DNA of 64,000 nt from JAEUOS01 sp031423955 (GTDB lineage: Bacteria > Pseudomonadota > Gammaproteobacteria > Burkholderiales > JAEUOS01): contig JANPGJ010000129.1 of assembly GCA_031423955.1 (NCBI GenBank), positions 7,621 through 71,620 of the forward strand, written 5' to 3'. The translations under genes and the position numbers were made by a program. Of this stretch, positions 39,550 through 54,819 are shown one piece after another (the first letter of the stretch is position 1; every line of letters starts with the position of its first letter). The notes under the pieces were generated by a model. It saw only the letters and a program-made list of their open reading frames with translations, was not told where the DNA came from and did not search any database.

Positions 39550-40607
39550 GCGAACGCTCATACCCGATTCTGATCGGTCCGTCGCTGATCGACAACGCGG
39601 CGCTGTTGGGCTCGCATATTCGCGGACATGCAGCAATTGTGACAAGCGACCGGATTGCCCCCATGTTTCTGCCGCGTCTGCGGGAAACGCTGCGGCAACT
39701 CGGAATCTTGCCGCTTGAGATCCTGCTTCCCGACGGCGAAGCCGCCAAAACCTGGGAAACCCTGAACCTGGTGTACGCGGCACTGCTCGATCATCATTGC
39801 GACCGCAAGACCACCCTCATCGCCCTCGGTGGCGGGGTCATCGGCGACATGACCGGCTTCGCGGCGGCGACCTATCAGCGCGGCATTCGGTTCATCCAGA
39901 TGCCTACGACCCTTCTGGCGCAGGTCGACTCATCGGTCGGCGGGAAAACCGCGATCAACCACCCGCTTGGCAAGAACATGATCGGCGCCTTTCACCAGCC
40001 GATTCTGGTCCTGGCCGATACCGATACCCTTTCCAGCTTGCCAGACCGCGAGTTTCGTTCAGGACTGGCCGAAGTCGTGAAGTATGGTTTCATCTATGAC
40101 ATGGACTTTCTTGCCTGGCTGGAAACCAATCTTGCAGGCTTGCTGCGCCGCGATGGTGTTGCGCTCGCCTATGCGATCCGGCGCTCATGCGAAATCAAGG
40201 CGGAAATCGTGATCCAGGATGAGCGCGAGGCAGGCAATCGCGCATGGCTCAATCTTGGGCACACATTCGGCCATGCAATTGAAGCGGGCCTGGGCTTCGG
40301 GAGCTGGCTTCACGGCGAGGCAGTCGCCGCAGGTATGGTCATCGCGGCCGATTTGTCATGCCGGCTGGGTCACATCTCGCCGACGGACGTTGCCCGCGTG
40401 CGCAGCCTGGTTGGCCGTGCCGGATTGCCGGTAGCCGGTCCCGACCTGGGGATCGCGCGATATCTGGAACTGATGCGGATCGACAAAAAGGCCGAGGGCG
40501 GGGCGATTCGCTATGTGCTCCTCAAGCGCCTCGGAGAGGCGTTTGTCGCGCCGGTAGCCGACGACATGGTCGGCATGGCGCTGGCACACTGCACTCGCGG
40601 CGATTGA
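39525..40607 (+). CDS. aroB: 3-dehydroquinate synthase
   Basis: AroB converts DAHP to 3-dehydroquinate using NAD and a divalent metal. The 360-residue length is standard. It contains IALGGGVIGDMTGFAAATYQ, the NAD/phosphate motif; PTTLLAQVDSSVGGKTAIN; the metal ligands in EVVKYGFIYD; and NLGHTFGHAIEAG and HGEAVAAGM. The ATG lies inside the end of aroK in another frame (25-base overlap), which implies that aroKB is one unit. Confidence 0.98.
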   Translation: MDELRVDLGERSYPILIGPSLIDNAALLGSHIRGHAAIVTSDRIAPMFLPRLRETLRQLGILPLEILLPDGEAAKTWETLNLVYAALLDHHCDRKTTLIALGGGVIGDMTGFAAATYQRGIRFIQMPTTLLAQVDSSVGGKTAINHPLGKNMIGAFHQPILVLADTDTLSSLPDREFRSGLAEVVKYGFIYDMDFLAWLETNLAGLLRRDGVALAYAIRRSCEIKAEIVIQDEREAGNRAWLNLGHTFGHAIEAGLGFGSWLHGEAVAAGMVIAADLSCRLGHISPTDVARVRSLVGRAGLPVAGPDLGIARYLELMRIDKKAEGGAIRYVLLKRLGEAFVAPVADDMVGMALAHCTRGD

Positions 40608-40613
40608 ACCCTG

Positions 40614-41735
40614 ATGTTCGAGCCAGCCATCTATGCCGCAACAGACAAAATGTCCCGTGGCAGGCGTTGGCCGGAACCGGGTTCGGAATCACGCACCGAG
40701 TTTCAGCGTGACCGTGACCGCGTCATCCACTCGACCGCCTTCCGCCGCCTTGAATACAAGACCCAGGTCTTCGTCAATCATGAAGGCGACCTGTTTCGCA
40801 CCCGTCTCACGCATTCGATCGAGGTGGCCCAGCTTGCACGTTCACTTGCCCGTCGTCTGCGCGTGGATGAGGATCTTGTCGAAGCGATCGCGCTCTCACA
40901 CGATCTCGGGCACACACCGTTCGGTCATGCCGGGCAGGACGCACTCAATGAATGCATGCGCGATGACGGTGGATTCGAACACAATCTACAGAGTTTGCGC
41001 GTGGTCGATTCTCTCGAGGAACGCTATGGCGCGTTCGACGGACTCAACCTGACGTTCGAGACTCGCGAAGGTATCCTCAAGCATTGTGCTCGCGATATCG
41101 CCGCCACATTGGGCGATGTCGGTCGCCGTTTCATTGATGACACCCAGCCATCGCTTGAAGCGCAGATCACCAACCTGGCCGACGAAATTGCCTACAACAA
41201 CCACGATATCGATGACGGGCTCCGGTCCGGCCTGATCGATCTGGAACAATTGTCTGAAATCCCGCTTTTTCAACGCCACTTCGAGTTAGCGCAGACCTTG
41301 TTTCCGAACGTAGCCATACGGCGCAAGATCAATGAAACCATTCGTCGCATGATCAACACTCTGATGCGCGACCTGGCCGACACCACCGAGCAGGCCCTGG
41401 TCGCATTGGCGCCGCAAAGTCTCGCGGACGTGCGTGCAGCCCCGCCAATCGTCGCACACAGCGATGCCATTCGGGCCGAGTCACTGGAACTCAAGCGCTT
41501 CCTGCGTGACAACCTGTACCAGCACTACCAGGTTCAGCGCATGAGCACCAAAGGAAGGCGCATAGTCAGCGAACTGTTCGGCGCATTCCTGACGGACCCA
41601 CGGCTGCTTCCGCCACAATACCAGGTAAAGGCGGATACCGGACGTGCCCGCGCTGTCGCCGACTATATTTCCGGAATGACTGATCGCTACGCCATGCGGG
41701 AGCACAGGCGACTCTTCGCAGTCGAAGACATCTGA
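40614..41735 (+). CDS. dgt: dGTP triphosphohydrolase-like HD-domain protein
   Basis: This is an HD-superfamily dNTP triphosphohydrolase, which releases triphosphate from dGTP and helps to control nucleotide pools. The metal-binding residues are in RLTHSIEVAQLAR (His), ALSHDLGHTPFGHAGQ (His-Asp) and ADEIAYNNHDIDD (Asp). The 373 residues fit the subtype typical of aroB-linked copies in betaproteobacteria; the E. coli enzyme is longer. It starts six bases after the aroB stop, so it is part of the aroKB-dgt unit. Confidence 0.95.
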   Translation: MFEPAIYAATDKMSRGRRWPEPGSESRTEFQRDRDRVIHSTAFRRLEYKTQVFVNHEGDLFRTRLTHSIEVAQLARSLARRLRVDEDLVEAIALSHDLGHTPFGHAGQDALNECMRDDGGFEHNLQSLRVVDSLEERYGAFDGLNLTFETREGILKHCARDIAATLGDVGRRFIDDTQPSLEAQITNLADEIAYNNHDIDDGLRSGLIDLEQLSEIPLFQRHFELAQTLFPNVAIRRKINETIRRMINTLMRDLADTTEQALVALAPQSLADVRAAPPIVAHSDAIRAESLELKRFLRDNLYQHYQVQRMSTKGRRIVSELFGAFLTDPRLLPPQYQVKADTGRARAVADYISGMTDRYAMREHRRLFAVEDI

Positions 41736-41739
41736 CATA

Positions 41740-41764
41740 AAATGGGGTCTGACCCCATTTATTG
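41740..41764. repeat. Upstream RAYT-associated palindrome
   Basis: A near-perfect palindrome (arms AAATGGGGTC and GACCCCATTT with one central T, 41740-41760) lies four bases after the dgt stop. The 25 bases from 41740 to 41764 are identical to 42509-42533 downstream of the transposase gene. GGGGTC-type palindromes of this kind commonly flank REP-associated transposases. Confidence 0.9.
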
Positions 41765-41784
41765 CCGCAGTGGCATCTCCTACT

Positions 41785-42483
41785 ATGGCTCGGCTGCCCC
41801 GCCTGGTTGTCGCTGGACAACCGCATCACATCATTCAGCGTGGCACCAACCAACAGCTGGTGTTTCGATCGAGCGCTGATTTTGAACGCATGCTATCCCT
41901 GATCCTCAGCGCTTCGCGCGATTTTGATGTTGCGATCCACGCATATGTCCTGATGAGCAACCATTTTCATTTGCTTGCCACACCGAATGCCGCGACTGGG
42001 CTGTCGATGTTCATGCAGTCCCTTGGTCGAAGTTATGTGCGCTACTTCAACGATCGCTATCAGCGGACAGGCACTCTTTGGCAGGGTCGCTACAGAGCCA
42101 CAGTGATCGATAGTGAGCGCTACCTTTTTACTTGTATGGCCTACATCGACCTCAATCCGGTCCGCGCTGGATTGGCAAGTGTGCCTGGTGAATATTTCTG
42201 GTCAAGTTATCAGCACAATATCGGACATCGCGTCGATCCGATTGTAAGTGAGCATCCGCTATTCTGGGCCTTGGGAAATACGCCATTTGCGCGCGAGGCG
42301 GCATATAAGGAGATTGTAAGCCTCGGAGTGGTTCGTGAAGAACAAGCCGCCATCACCAAAGCCACGCTCAAAGGTTGGGTCCTCGGATCTGACGGCCTAT
42401 CCTTGATCGGCAAGGACCTGCCCCGCCGCGGCCTCCCGTTGCCGCGCGGGCGGCCTCGAAAAATTCAATCTGGCCCCACTTAA
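41785..42483 (+). CDS. REP-associated tyrosine transposase (RAYT, IS200-like Y1 family)
   Basis: This is a single-domain Y1 transposase thought to move or maintain short palindromic repeats; these are usually domesticated rather than active insertion sequences. The start is ATG 41785 (232 residues, MARLPRLVVAGQPHHIIQRG). The HUH motif is visible in LMSNHFHLLATP. Other family segments are RTGTLWQGRYRATVIDSERY and MAYIDLNPVRAGLASVPGEY. Both sides carry the same 25-base palindromic repeat. No transposon ends or target duplication beyond that are seen. It interrupts the common dgt-gltB order. Confidence 0.93.
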   Translation: MARLPRLVVAGQPHHIIQRGTNQQLVFRSSADFERMLSLILSASRDFDVAIHAYVLMSNHFHLLATPNAATGLSMFMQSLGRSYVRYFNDRYQRTGTLWQGRYRATVIDSERYLFTCMAYIDLNPVRAGLASVPGEYFWSSYQHNIGHRVDPIVSEHPLFWALGNTPFAREAAYKEIVSLGVVREEQAAITKATLKGWVLGSDGLSLIGKDLPRRGLPLPRGRPRKIQSGPT

Positions 42484-42505
42484 TTGAACGAAGTCCGAAA
42501 ATTCA

Positions 42506-42533
42506 AATAAATGGGGTCTGACCCCATTTATTG
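42506..42533. repeat. Downstream RAYT-associated palindrome
   Basis: The arms AATAAATGGGGTC and GACCCCATTTATT (13 bp each, one central T, 42506-42532) form a perfect palindrome. It contains the same 25 bases as the upstream copy in the same orientation. A degenerate half-copy (CTGGCCCCACTTAATTG) lies just before it at the end of the transposase gene. The gltB promoter begins four bases further on. Confidence 0.9.
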
Positions 42534-42536
42534 TTG

Positions 42537-42565
42537 TTGAGCGCCAAGGTCGGTTGGCGTATAGT
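42537..42565 (+). promoter_or_regulatory. Sigma70-type promoter of gltBD
   Basis: TTGAGC (42537-42542), 17 bases and TATAGT (42560-42565) give a good promoter 58 bases before the gltB ATG. It directly abuts the downstream palindromic repeat, so the repeat could affect upstream activator binding. Confidence 0.6.
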
Positions 42566-42622
42566 CGGCACTCCAAAATTTGGGTGCACTGCACTTGACG
42601 GTGCAGCAGCAAAAGGAATGCC

Positions 42623-47329
<4,707 letters not shown>

Positions 47330-47424
47330 GCCCCTGCAACGCCGTTGGGTGAAGATCTCCCGTCCTTGATGGCGGGAAATCCTGATCGGTAATTGAACCA
47401 GTCAAACAAGCATTGAGGTTGCAG

Positions 47425-48891
<1,467 letters not shown>

Positions 48892-48896
48892 CGATT

Positions 48897-48926
48897 CCGA
48901 CAAAAGTAAAAACCTACTTTTGTCGG
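48897..48926. terminator. 12-bp stem-loop after gltD
   Basis: CCGACAAAAGTA (48897-48908) pairs perfectly with TACTTTTGTCGG (48915-48926) across a six-base loop, directly after the gltD stop. It lacks a terminal T-run, so its role as terminator is uncertain. The symmetry would also suit a short interspersed repeat. Confidence 0.55.
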
Positions 48927-49032
48927 GCAGATGTATGAACGAAATCGCCGGCCGCGCCGGACGATTCCGCTTGCAAACAGCAACGGGCAAATCGCCGGCC
49001 AGAGCGCCGTGGTCTCTTTGGTGGATTCTTTG

Positions 49033-49584
49033 ATGTCCGACAACCTGCCGCTCTCGGATTTCATCCGCTCGCGGGTGCGCACGGTGCCCGACTGGCCGCA
49101 GGCCGGGGTCATGTTTCGCGACATCACGCCGCTGTTGTCGGACGCCAAGACCTTCCGCGTGCTGATCGACATCTTCGTCCATCGCTTCATGGATGAACGG
49201 ATCGATGTGGTGGCCGGCATCGATGCGCGCGGGTTCATTCTCGGGTCGGTGATTGCCTATGAGCTCAACCGCGGCTTCGTGCCGGTGCGCAAGAAAGGCA
49301 AGCTGCCGTTTGACACCTTGACCGAGGAATACGAGCTTGAATACGGCAGCGCGGCGATCCAGATGCACAGCGATGCCGTTTCGTCCGGCAGCCGCGTGCT
49401 GTTGATCGACGATCTGATCGCCACCGGCGGCACCATGCTCGCTGCGGTCAAGCTGCTCAAGCGCCTGGGCGCTGGCGCGATACTGCCCGCGGCCATCATC
49501 GATTTGCCGGAGCTTGGCGGCTCGCGGGCCCTGCGTGCCGATGGCATCGCGCCGTTTGTGGTGTGCGAATTCGCGGGGCATTGA
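49033..49584 (+). CDS. apt: Adenine phosphoribosyltransferase
   Basis: Apt makes AMP from adenine and PRPP in purine salvage. The start is ATG 49033 (183 residues, equal to the E. coli enzyme), eight bases after GGTGGA; the frame is open 102 bases further upstream without similarity. Key motifs are TVPDWPQAGVMFRDITPLLS, GIDARGFILGSVIAYEL and the PRPP-binding loop VLLIDDLIATGGTMLAAV. The next gene begins four bases after the stop, so both are probably one purine unit. Confidence 0.96.
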   Translation: MSDNLPLSDFIRSRVRTVPDWPQAGVMFRDITPLLSDAKTFRVLIDIFVHRFMDERIDVVAGIDARGFILGSVIAYELNRGFVPVRKKGKLPFDTLTEEYELEYGSAAIQMHSDAVSSGSRVLLIDDLIATGGTMLAAVKLLKRLGAGAILPAAIIDLPELGGSRALRADGIAPFVVCEFAGH

Positions 49585-49588
49585 CAGC

Positions 49589-51010
49589 ATGGTCGACGAA
49601 ACCCTGCTGATCGAACACGCCGCGGTACTGGTAACGCTGGACGCCACGCGCCGCGAAATCGCCGACGGCGCGCTGTTCATCCGCGGCAACCTGGTCGAGC
49701 AGGTGGGCAGCAGCACGGAGTTGCGGCAGTGGATGGCCGCGGAGCCGGGCTCACGCACGCCGCGCAAGACCATCGCCGCGCGTGGCTGCGTGGTACTACC
49801 GGGCCTCATCAATTGCCATCACCACATGTACCAGACGCTGACGCGCGCGATCGGCACCGGGCCGGGCCTCGTGTTGTTTGACTGGCTGCGTGCGCTCTAC
49901 CCGGTGTGGGCCGAACTGAACCCCGAGGCGGTGTATGTCAGCACCCAGATCGCGCTGGCCGAACTGATGCTTTCCGGCGCCACCACGGTGGCCGACCATC
50001 TGTATCTGTTTCCCGGCGGTGCCAGGCTCGATGACAGCATCGCCGCCGCCCAGGCGATGGGCGTGCGCTTTCATGCCACCCGCGGCAGCATGAGCGTGGG
50101 CGAATCGCAGGATGGCCTGCCGCCCGACCGGGTGTGTGAGGACGAGCGCGCGATCCTCGCCGATAGCCGGCGCCTGATCGAGGCGCATCACGACGCCGCG
50201 CATGGCGCGATGACGCGCATCGCGTTGGCGCCCTGCTCGCCGTTTTCGGTCAGTGCCGACCTGATGCGCGAATCGGCGGCGCTGGCGCGCGCCCATCCGG
50301 GCGTCGCACTGCACACCCATCTGGCCGAAACCCTCGATGAAGAGCGTTACTGCATTGAAAAGTTCGGCATGCGGCCGATCGCCTACGCCGAAAGCCTGGG
50401 CTGGCTCGGGCCCGACGTGTGGTTTGCCCACATGGTGCATCCGTCGGCAGAGGAGATCGCGTTGCTGGGCGCGAGCCGTAGCGGCGTGTGCCATTGTCCC
50501 AGCAGCAACATGATCCTGGCCTCGGGCATCGCGCCGGTACCGGCCATGATCGCTGCCGGCGTGCGCGTAGGGTTGGGCGTCGATGGATCGGCCAGCAGCG
50601 ACAGCAATCACCTGCTGGCCGAGGCGCGGCTGGCGATGCTGCTGGCACGTGTGGGCTGGCCGGGGTTCGAGTCGCGCGCCGACCGCTTTTCGGCGCGCGC
50701 GGCGCTTGAACTCGCCACGCTCGGCGGCGCCGCGGTGCTTAACCGTGACGACATCGGCAGCCTGGCGCCCGGCATGGCCGCCGACCTGGTCGGCTTTCGC
50801 ATTGACGATCTGGCGCATGCCGGTGCGCAGGGTGATCCGGTGGCGAGTCTGATGACCTGCGCGCCGCAGAACGCCTGGTTCTCGGTGATCAACGGCCAAG
50901 CGCGGGTCGAGGCGGGTAAACTGGTGAGTGGTATCGATTTGCCCGACTTGATCGAGCGCCACAACCGGATTGCCGCGGCGATGCTTGCCCGTTCCGGATG
51001 GTCTGCCTGA
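49589..51010 (+). CDS. Amidohydrolase, probable 8-oxoguanine deaminase
   Basis: This 473-residue protein belongs to the metal-dependent amidohydrolase superfamily, in the branch with 8-oxoguanine deaminase and hydroxyatrazine-type deaminases. Metal ligands are visible as LINCHHHMYQTLTRA (HxH-type), HTHLAET, FAHMVHP and the Asp in GLGVDGSASSDSNHLL. It starts at ATG 49589, four bases after apt, which fits a role in purine salvage or clean-up of oxidised bases. Without a structure or assay, substrates such as guanine or cytosine derivatives cannot be excluded. Confidence 0.85.
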   Translation: MVDETLLIEHAAVLVTLDATRREIADGALFIRGNLVEQVGSSTELRQWMAAEPGSRTPRKTIAARGCVVLPGLINCHHHMYQTLTRAIGTGPGLVLFDWLRALYPVWAELNPEAVYVSTQIALAELMLSGATTVADHLYLFPGGARLDDSIAAAQAMGVRFHATRGSMSVGESQDGLPPDRVCEDERAILADSRRLIEAHHDAAHGAMTRIALAPCSPFSVSADLMRESAALARAHPGVALHTHLAETLDEERYCIEKFGMRPIAYAESLGWLGPDVWFAHMVHPSAEEIALLGASRSGVCHCPSSNMILASGIAPVPAMIAAGVRVGLGVDGSASSDSNHLLAEARLAMLLARVGWPGFESRADRFSARAALELATLGGAAVLNRDDIGSLAPGMAADLVGFRIDDLAHAGAQGDPVASLMTCAPQNAWFSVINGQARVEAGKLVSGIDLPDLIERHNRIAAAMLARSGWSA

Positions 51011-51094
51011 TGTGCGAGTGATCGGTATCGGTCGATACAACGCACAGTTTATTTTCCATCTTTTCCAATACCCCAAGAGTTTCCGGAGAACATC

Positions 51095-53275
51095 ATGAGT
51101 GAGCGCATTTCGCGTCACGGCCTGCAGGTGGCGGCCAGCCTCGACCGATTCATCCAGACCGAGGTGTTGCCCGGCACCGGCGTCGAAAGCGAAAAGTTCT
51201 GGCAGGGTTTCGCCGCCCTGGTGCACGACCTTGCGCCGAAAAACCGCGCCCTGCTGGCCGAACGCGAGCGCCTGCAGCGCGAGCTTGACGCCTGGCATGC
51301 GGCGCATCGCGGTCCGATTCAGGACATGGCCGCCTACCGCAGGTTTCTCGAAGGCATCGGCTACCTGGCGCCGGTCCCGGCCGTGGTCAAAGCCTCGACC
51401 GCCAACGTCGACAGCGAAATTTCACAGCAAGCCGGCCCGCAACTGGTGGTGCCGATGTCCAATCCGCGCTACGCGCTCAATGCCGCCAATGCGCGCTGGG
51501 GCAGCCTGTACGACGCGCTGTATGGCACCGACGCGATTGCCGAGACCGGCGGCGCCGAAAAAGGCACTGGCTACAACCCGCTGCGCGGCAATCTGGTGAT
51601 CGCACGCGCGCGCGCTTTTCTCGACCTGGCGGCGCCGCTGGCGAACGGATCGCACGCCGACGCCGTGGCCTACAAGGTGGTTGGCGGCGCCTTGCAGGTG
51701 CAGCTCAAGGCCGGCATCAGCGCGCTCTCCGACCCGGCCAAATTCAGGGGCTTCAATGGCCCGGCTGCCGCGCCGACCGCGTTATTGCTGATCAACCACG
51801 GCCTGCACTTCGAGATCCAGATCGATGCCGGCGACGCCATCGGCAAGACCGACGCCGCCGGCGTCAAGGATGTGCTGGTCGAGGCGGCATTGACCACCAT
51901 CATGGATTGCGAGGATTCGGTCGCTGCGGTGGACGCACCTGACAAGATCAACATCTATCGCAACTGGCTGGGCCTGATGAAGGGCGACCTGACTGAAGAG
52001 GTGACCAAGGGAGGCAAGACCTTCACCAGGCGCGCCAATCCCGACCGCCAGTACATCCGGCCGGACGGCACCACACTCACCCTGCACGGCCGGTCCCTGA
52101 TGTTCGTGCGCCATGTCGGCCACCTGATGACCAACCCGGCGATTCTCGATCGCAATGGGCACGAGATGCCCGAAGGCATTCTCGATGCGGTGGTATGCAG
52201 CGCCTGCGCGATCCACGACTTGCAGCGGCGCGCCAATTCGCGCACCGGTTCGATGTACGTGGTCAAGCCGAAAATGCATGGTCCGGCGGAAGCCGCATTT
52301 GCCGATGAACTGTTCGGCCGGGTCGAGGATTTGCTGGCCCTGCCGCGCCACACCCTGAAAATGGGCATCATGGACGAAGAGCGGCGTACCAGCGTCAACC
52401 TGAAGGCCTGCATCGGCGCCGCGCCGGCGCGCGTGGCCTTCATCAACACCGGCTTCCTCGATCGCACCGGCGACGAAATGCGCAGCACCATGGAAGCCGG
52501 GCCGATGATCAAGAAGGGCGACATGAAATCGACCCCCTGGATCATCGCCTATGAAAAAAGCAATGTCCTGATCGGGCTCGACTGCGGGCTGCGCGGTCGT
52601 GCGCAAATCGGCAAGGGCATGTGGGCGATGCCCGACCTGATGGCCGCGATGCTTGAACAGAAGATCGCCCATCCCAAGGCCGGCGCCAACACCGCCTGGG
52701 TGCCGTCGCCGACCGCCGCCACCCTGCACGCCCTGCACTATCACCAGGTCGATGTGCAGGCGGTGCAGATCGAACTCGAGAAGACCAGTCTCGCCAGTGT
52801 GGCTGATGCCCTACTCAACGACTTGCTCAGTGTGCCGGTGACCGCCACGCCCGACTGGCCCGCGGCCGACAGGCAACGCGAAGTCGACAACAACTGCCAG
52901 GGCATCCTGGGCTACGTGGTGCGCTGGATCGACCAGGGCGTGGGTTGTTCCAAAGTACCTGACATCAACAACATCGGCCTGATGGAAGACCGCGCGACGC
53001 TGCGCATTTCCAGCCAGCACATCGCCAACTGGCTGCACCATGGCGTGGTCAGCCAAGAGCAGGTGATGGAAACCTTCAAGCGCATGGCGAAGGTGGTCGA
53101 CCAGCAGAATGCCGGCGACCCCTTGTATCGGCCGATGGCGCCGAACTATGATGCCTCGATCGCCTTCAAGGCGGCTTGTGCGCTGGTGTTCGAAGGACGC
53201 GCGCAGCCGTCCGGTTACACCGAACCGCTGCTGCACAAGTTCCGGCAGCAGTTCAAGGCGGTTGCCGGCGCGTGA
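51095..53275 (+). CDS. glcB: Malate synthase G
   Basis: Malate synthase G joins glyoxylate and acetyl-CoA to give malate, in the glyoxylate shunt and glycolate use. The 726-residue length is the G isoform's. Motifs include TTIMDCEDSVAAVDAPDKIN, RNWLGLMKGDL, YVVKPKMHGPAEAAF and LKMGIMDEERRTSVNLKACI. The catalytic Asp region is INNIGLMEDRATLRISSQHI. CCGGAG precedes the ATG. It stands alone; isocitrate lyase and glycolate oxidase genes are not in the window. Confidence 0.98.
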   Translation: MSERISRHGLQVAASLDRFIQTEVLPGTGVESEKFWQGFAALVHDLAPKNRALLAERERLQRELDAWHAAHRGPIQDMAAYRRFLEGIGYLAPVPAVVKASTANVDSEISQQAGPQLVVPMSNPRYALNAANARWGSLYDALYGTDAIAETGGAEKGTGYNPLRGNLVIARARAFLDLAAPLANGSHADAVAYKVVGGALQVQLKAGISALSDPAKFRGFNGPAAAPTALLLINHGLHFEIQIDAGDAIGKTDAAGVKDVLVEAALTTIMDCEDSVAAVDAPDKINIYRNWLGLMKGDLTEEVTKGGKTFTRRANPDRQYIRPDGTTLTLHGRSLMFVRHVGHLMTNPAILDRNGHEMPEGILDAVVCSACAIHDLQRRANSRTGSMYVVKPKMHGPAEAAFADELFGRVEDLLALPRHTLKMGIMDEERRTSVNLKACIGAAPARVAFINTGFLDRTGDEMRSTMEAGPMIKKGDMKSTPWIIAYEKSNVLIGLDCGLRGRAQIGKGMWAMPDLMAAMLEQKIAHPKAGANTAWVPSPTAATLHALHYHQVDVQAVQIELEKTSLASVADALLNDLLSVPVTATPDWPAADRQREVDNNCQGILGYVVRWIDQGVGCSKVPDINNIGLMEDRATLRISSQHIANWLHHGVVSQEQVMETFKRMAKVVDQQNAGDPLYRPMAPNYDASIAFKAACALVFEGRAQPSGYTEPLLHKFRQQFKAVAGA

Positions 53276-53393
53276 GCGCATGGGCCGCCGCCGGGCGGCC
53301 TTCCCGCCACGGCGTCGGCCGCGTGAGCGTGCCGCACCGCACGCGCGGTGCCAGTTCCGCGCCTGGGCCGGCAGTTCTGCGTGGCGGGCGCGC

Positions 53394-54587
53394 ATGTTGA
53401 CCGCCACCGGCGGCGGCAAAGGTCCGCTGACCCGCGGCCTGATGGCGCTGATGGTGATCGCGGTGTTCAGCACCGGCGGGGCGATTCATTTTCAAACCCC
53501 GATGCTGGGGCAGATGGGCGCCGAGTTGCAGGCCAGCCCGGCGCAAATTGGCTGGGTGGCGACCTTGTCATTCGCCGGGTTTTTGGCCGGCACGGTGTTC
53601 CTGGCGCCGCTCGGCGACTGCTTCGACAAACGTCGCCTGATCCTGGCGCAAATGTCGGGCCTGGTGATCTCGCTCCTGGCGATGGCGCTGGCACCGACGC
53701 TTGCGTTGCTTGCATTGGCGGCGTTCGTGGTCGGGATCGGCACCTCGGTGTCGCAGCACATGATCGCGCTGGCATCGGACCTGGCCGCCCCCGAAGTGCG
53801 CGGGCGCACCGTCGGCACCGTGCTGTCGGGGGTATTTGTCGGCATCCTGTTCGCACGTCTGGTCGGCGGGGTGGTCGCGGCCGGCATGAGTTGGCGCTGG
53901 ACCTACGCCGGCGCCGCGCTGTTGGTGCTGGTGATGACCTGTGCCGTTTTCGTGCGCCTGCCCAGCGCACCACCGGGTTCGCGGCCGCCGCTGGCCGCGT
54001 TGTATGGCTCGCTGCTGCGGCTGTGGCGCGAGCACCCGCGGGTGCGCCGCGCATCCGCCATCCAGTTTCTGATGGGCATTGGCTACGGCGGCTTTTGGGC
54101 CACCCTGGCAAGCATGATGTGGCAGCTGCATGGCTTGGGGCCGGCGGCCGCCGGTTTGATGGCGATTCCCGGCGCTGCCGGGATTCTGGTGTCGCCCCCG
54201 GCCGGGCGCTGGATGGATCGCAGCGGTGCCGGGCCGGTGGTCAAGGCCGGTATCGTCGGCATCATCGTTGCCTTCATTGCACTGGGCTTTGCGCCGCGGT
54301 GGATTGGCGCAGCGGTGATCGGCGCGATCCTGCTCGATTGCGGCCTGCGCGCCGCCCTAGTCGCCAATCAAACCCTGGTGATCGACATCAGCCCGCAAAC
54401 CCGCGGCCGCGCCAGCACGGTGCTGATGGCCCATGTTTGGGGCGGCAACGCGGTCGGCGCGTTGGTCGCCAGCGCCGCGCTGACGCATGCAGGATGGCTT
54501 GCCGTATGCGGTATTTGCCTGGGCGCCGCGCTGCTCGCGCTGCTGATCGGATGGCGGGCGTTTCCGGCGCCAGCCGCTGGCGCTTGA
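53394..54587 (+). CDS. MFS transporter, probably drug/sugar efflux type
   Basis: This is a 12-helix major facilitator superfamily protein of 397 residues. The loop 2-3 signature is LAPLGDCFDKRRLILAQMSG. The C-terminal half carries the related GILVSPPAGRWMDRSGAGPV. Its substrate cannot be told from sequence. The start is uncertain because no clear ribosome-binding site is seen; ATG 53394 gives a short N-terminus before the first helix, ATG 53443 is also possible. It begins ~120 bases after malate synthase. Confidence 0.85.
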   Translation: MLTATGGGKGPLTRGLMALMVIAVFSTGGAIHFQTPMLGQMGAELQASPAQIGWVATLSFAGFLAGTVFLAPLGDCFDKRRLILAQMSGLVISLLAMALAPTLALLALAAFVVGIGTSVSQHMIALASDLAAPEVRGRTVGTVLSGVFVGILFARLVGGVVAAGMSWRWTYAGAALLVLVMTCAVFVRLPSAPPGSRPPLAALYGSLLRLWREHPRVRRASAIQFLMGIGYGGFWATLASMMWQLHGLGPAAAGLMAIPGAAGILVSPPAGRWMDRSGAGPVVKAGIVGIIVAFIALGFAPRWIGAAVIGAILLDCGLRAALVANQTLVIDISPQTRGRASTVLMAHVWGGNAVGALVASAALTHAGWLAVCGICLGAALLALLIGWRAFPAPAAGA

Positions 54588-54819
54588 TCGGTGCGCGGCA
54601 TGGTGGACAAGTTGGCATGTCCTTCGCGTCTTCAATCAAGCCAACTGGTCGAACGTGGCGTGACCCCTCATCAAAAGTAAGCAGACTTTGTAGTGCATAT
54701 GTCACGCGCAGGCGGTAAAATCATTCTTGCATATGGAATGAGAATTAATCGGTGTGGCCAGTGTTGGCAGTGAGCGGGATCCTGGAAGTTGTTGCAAACA
54801 TGGAATGTGACGGAAAAAC

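Noticed and set aside
53348..54718. 456-codon frame overlapping the MFS transporter
   Set aside because: It is a Gly/Arg/Ala-rich shadow in another frame, whereas the chosen frame has MFS motifs and membrane helices.
54735..54760. AT-rich GGAATGAGAATTAAT resembling part of a Fur box
   Set aside because: It matches too few positions, and nothing downstream is an iron-related gene.
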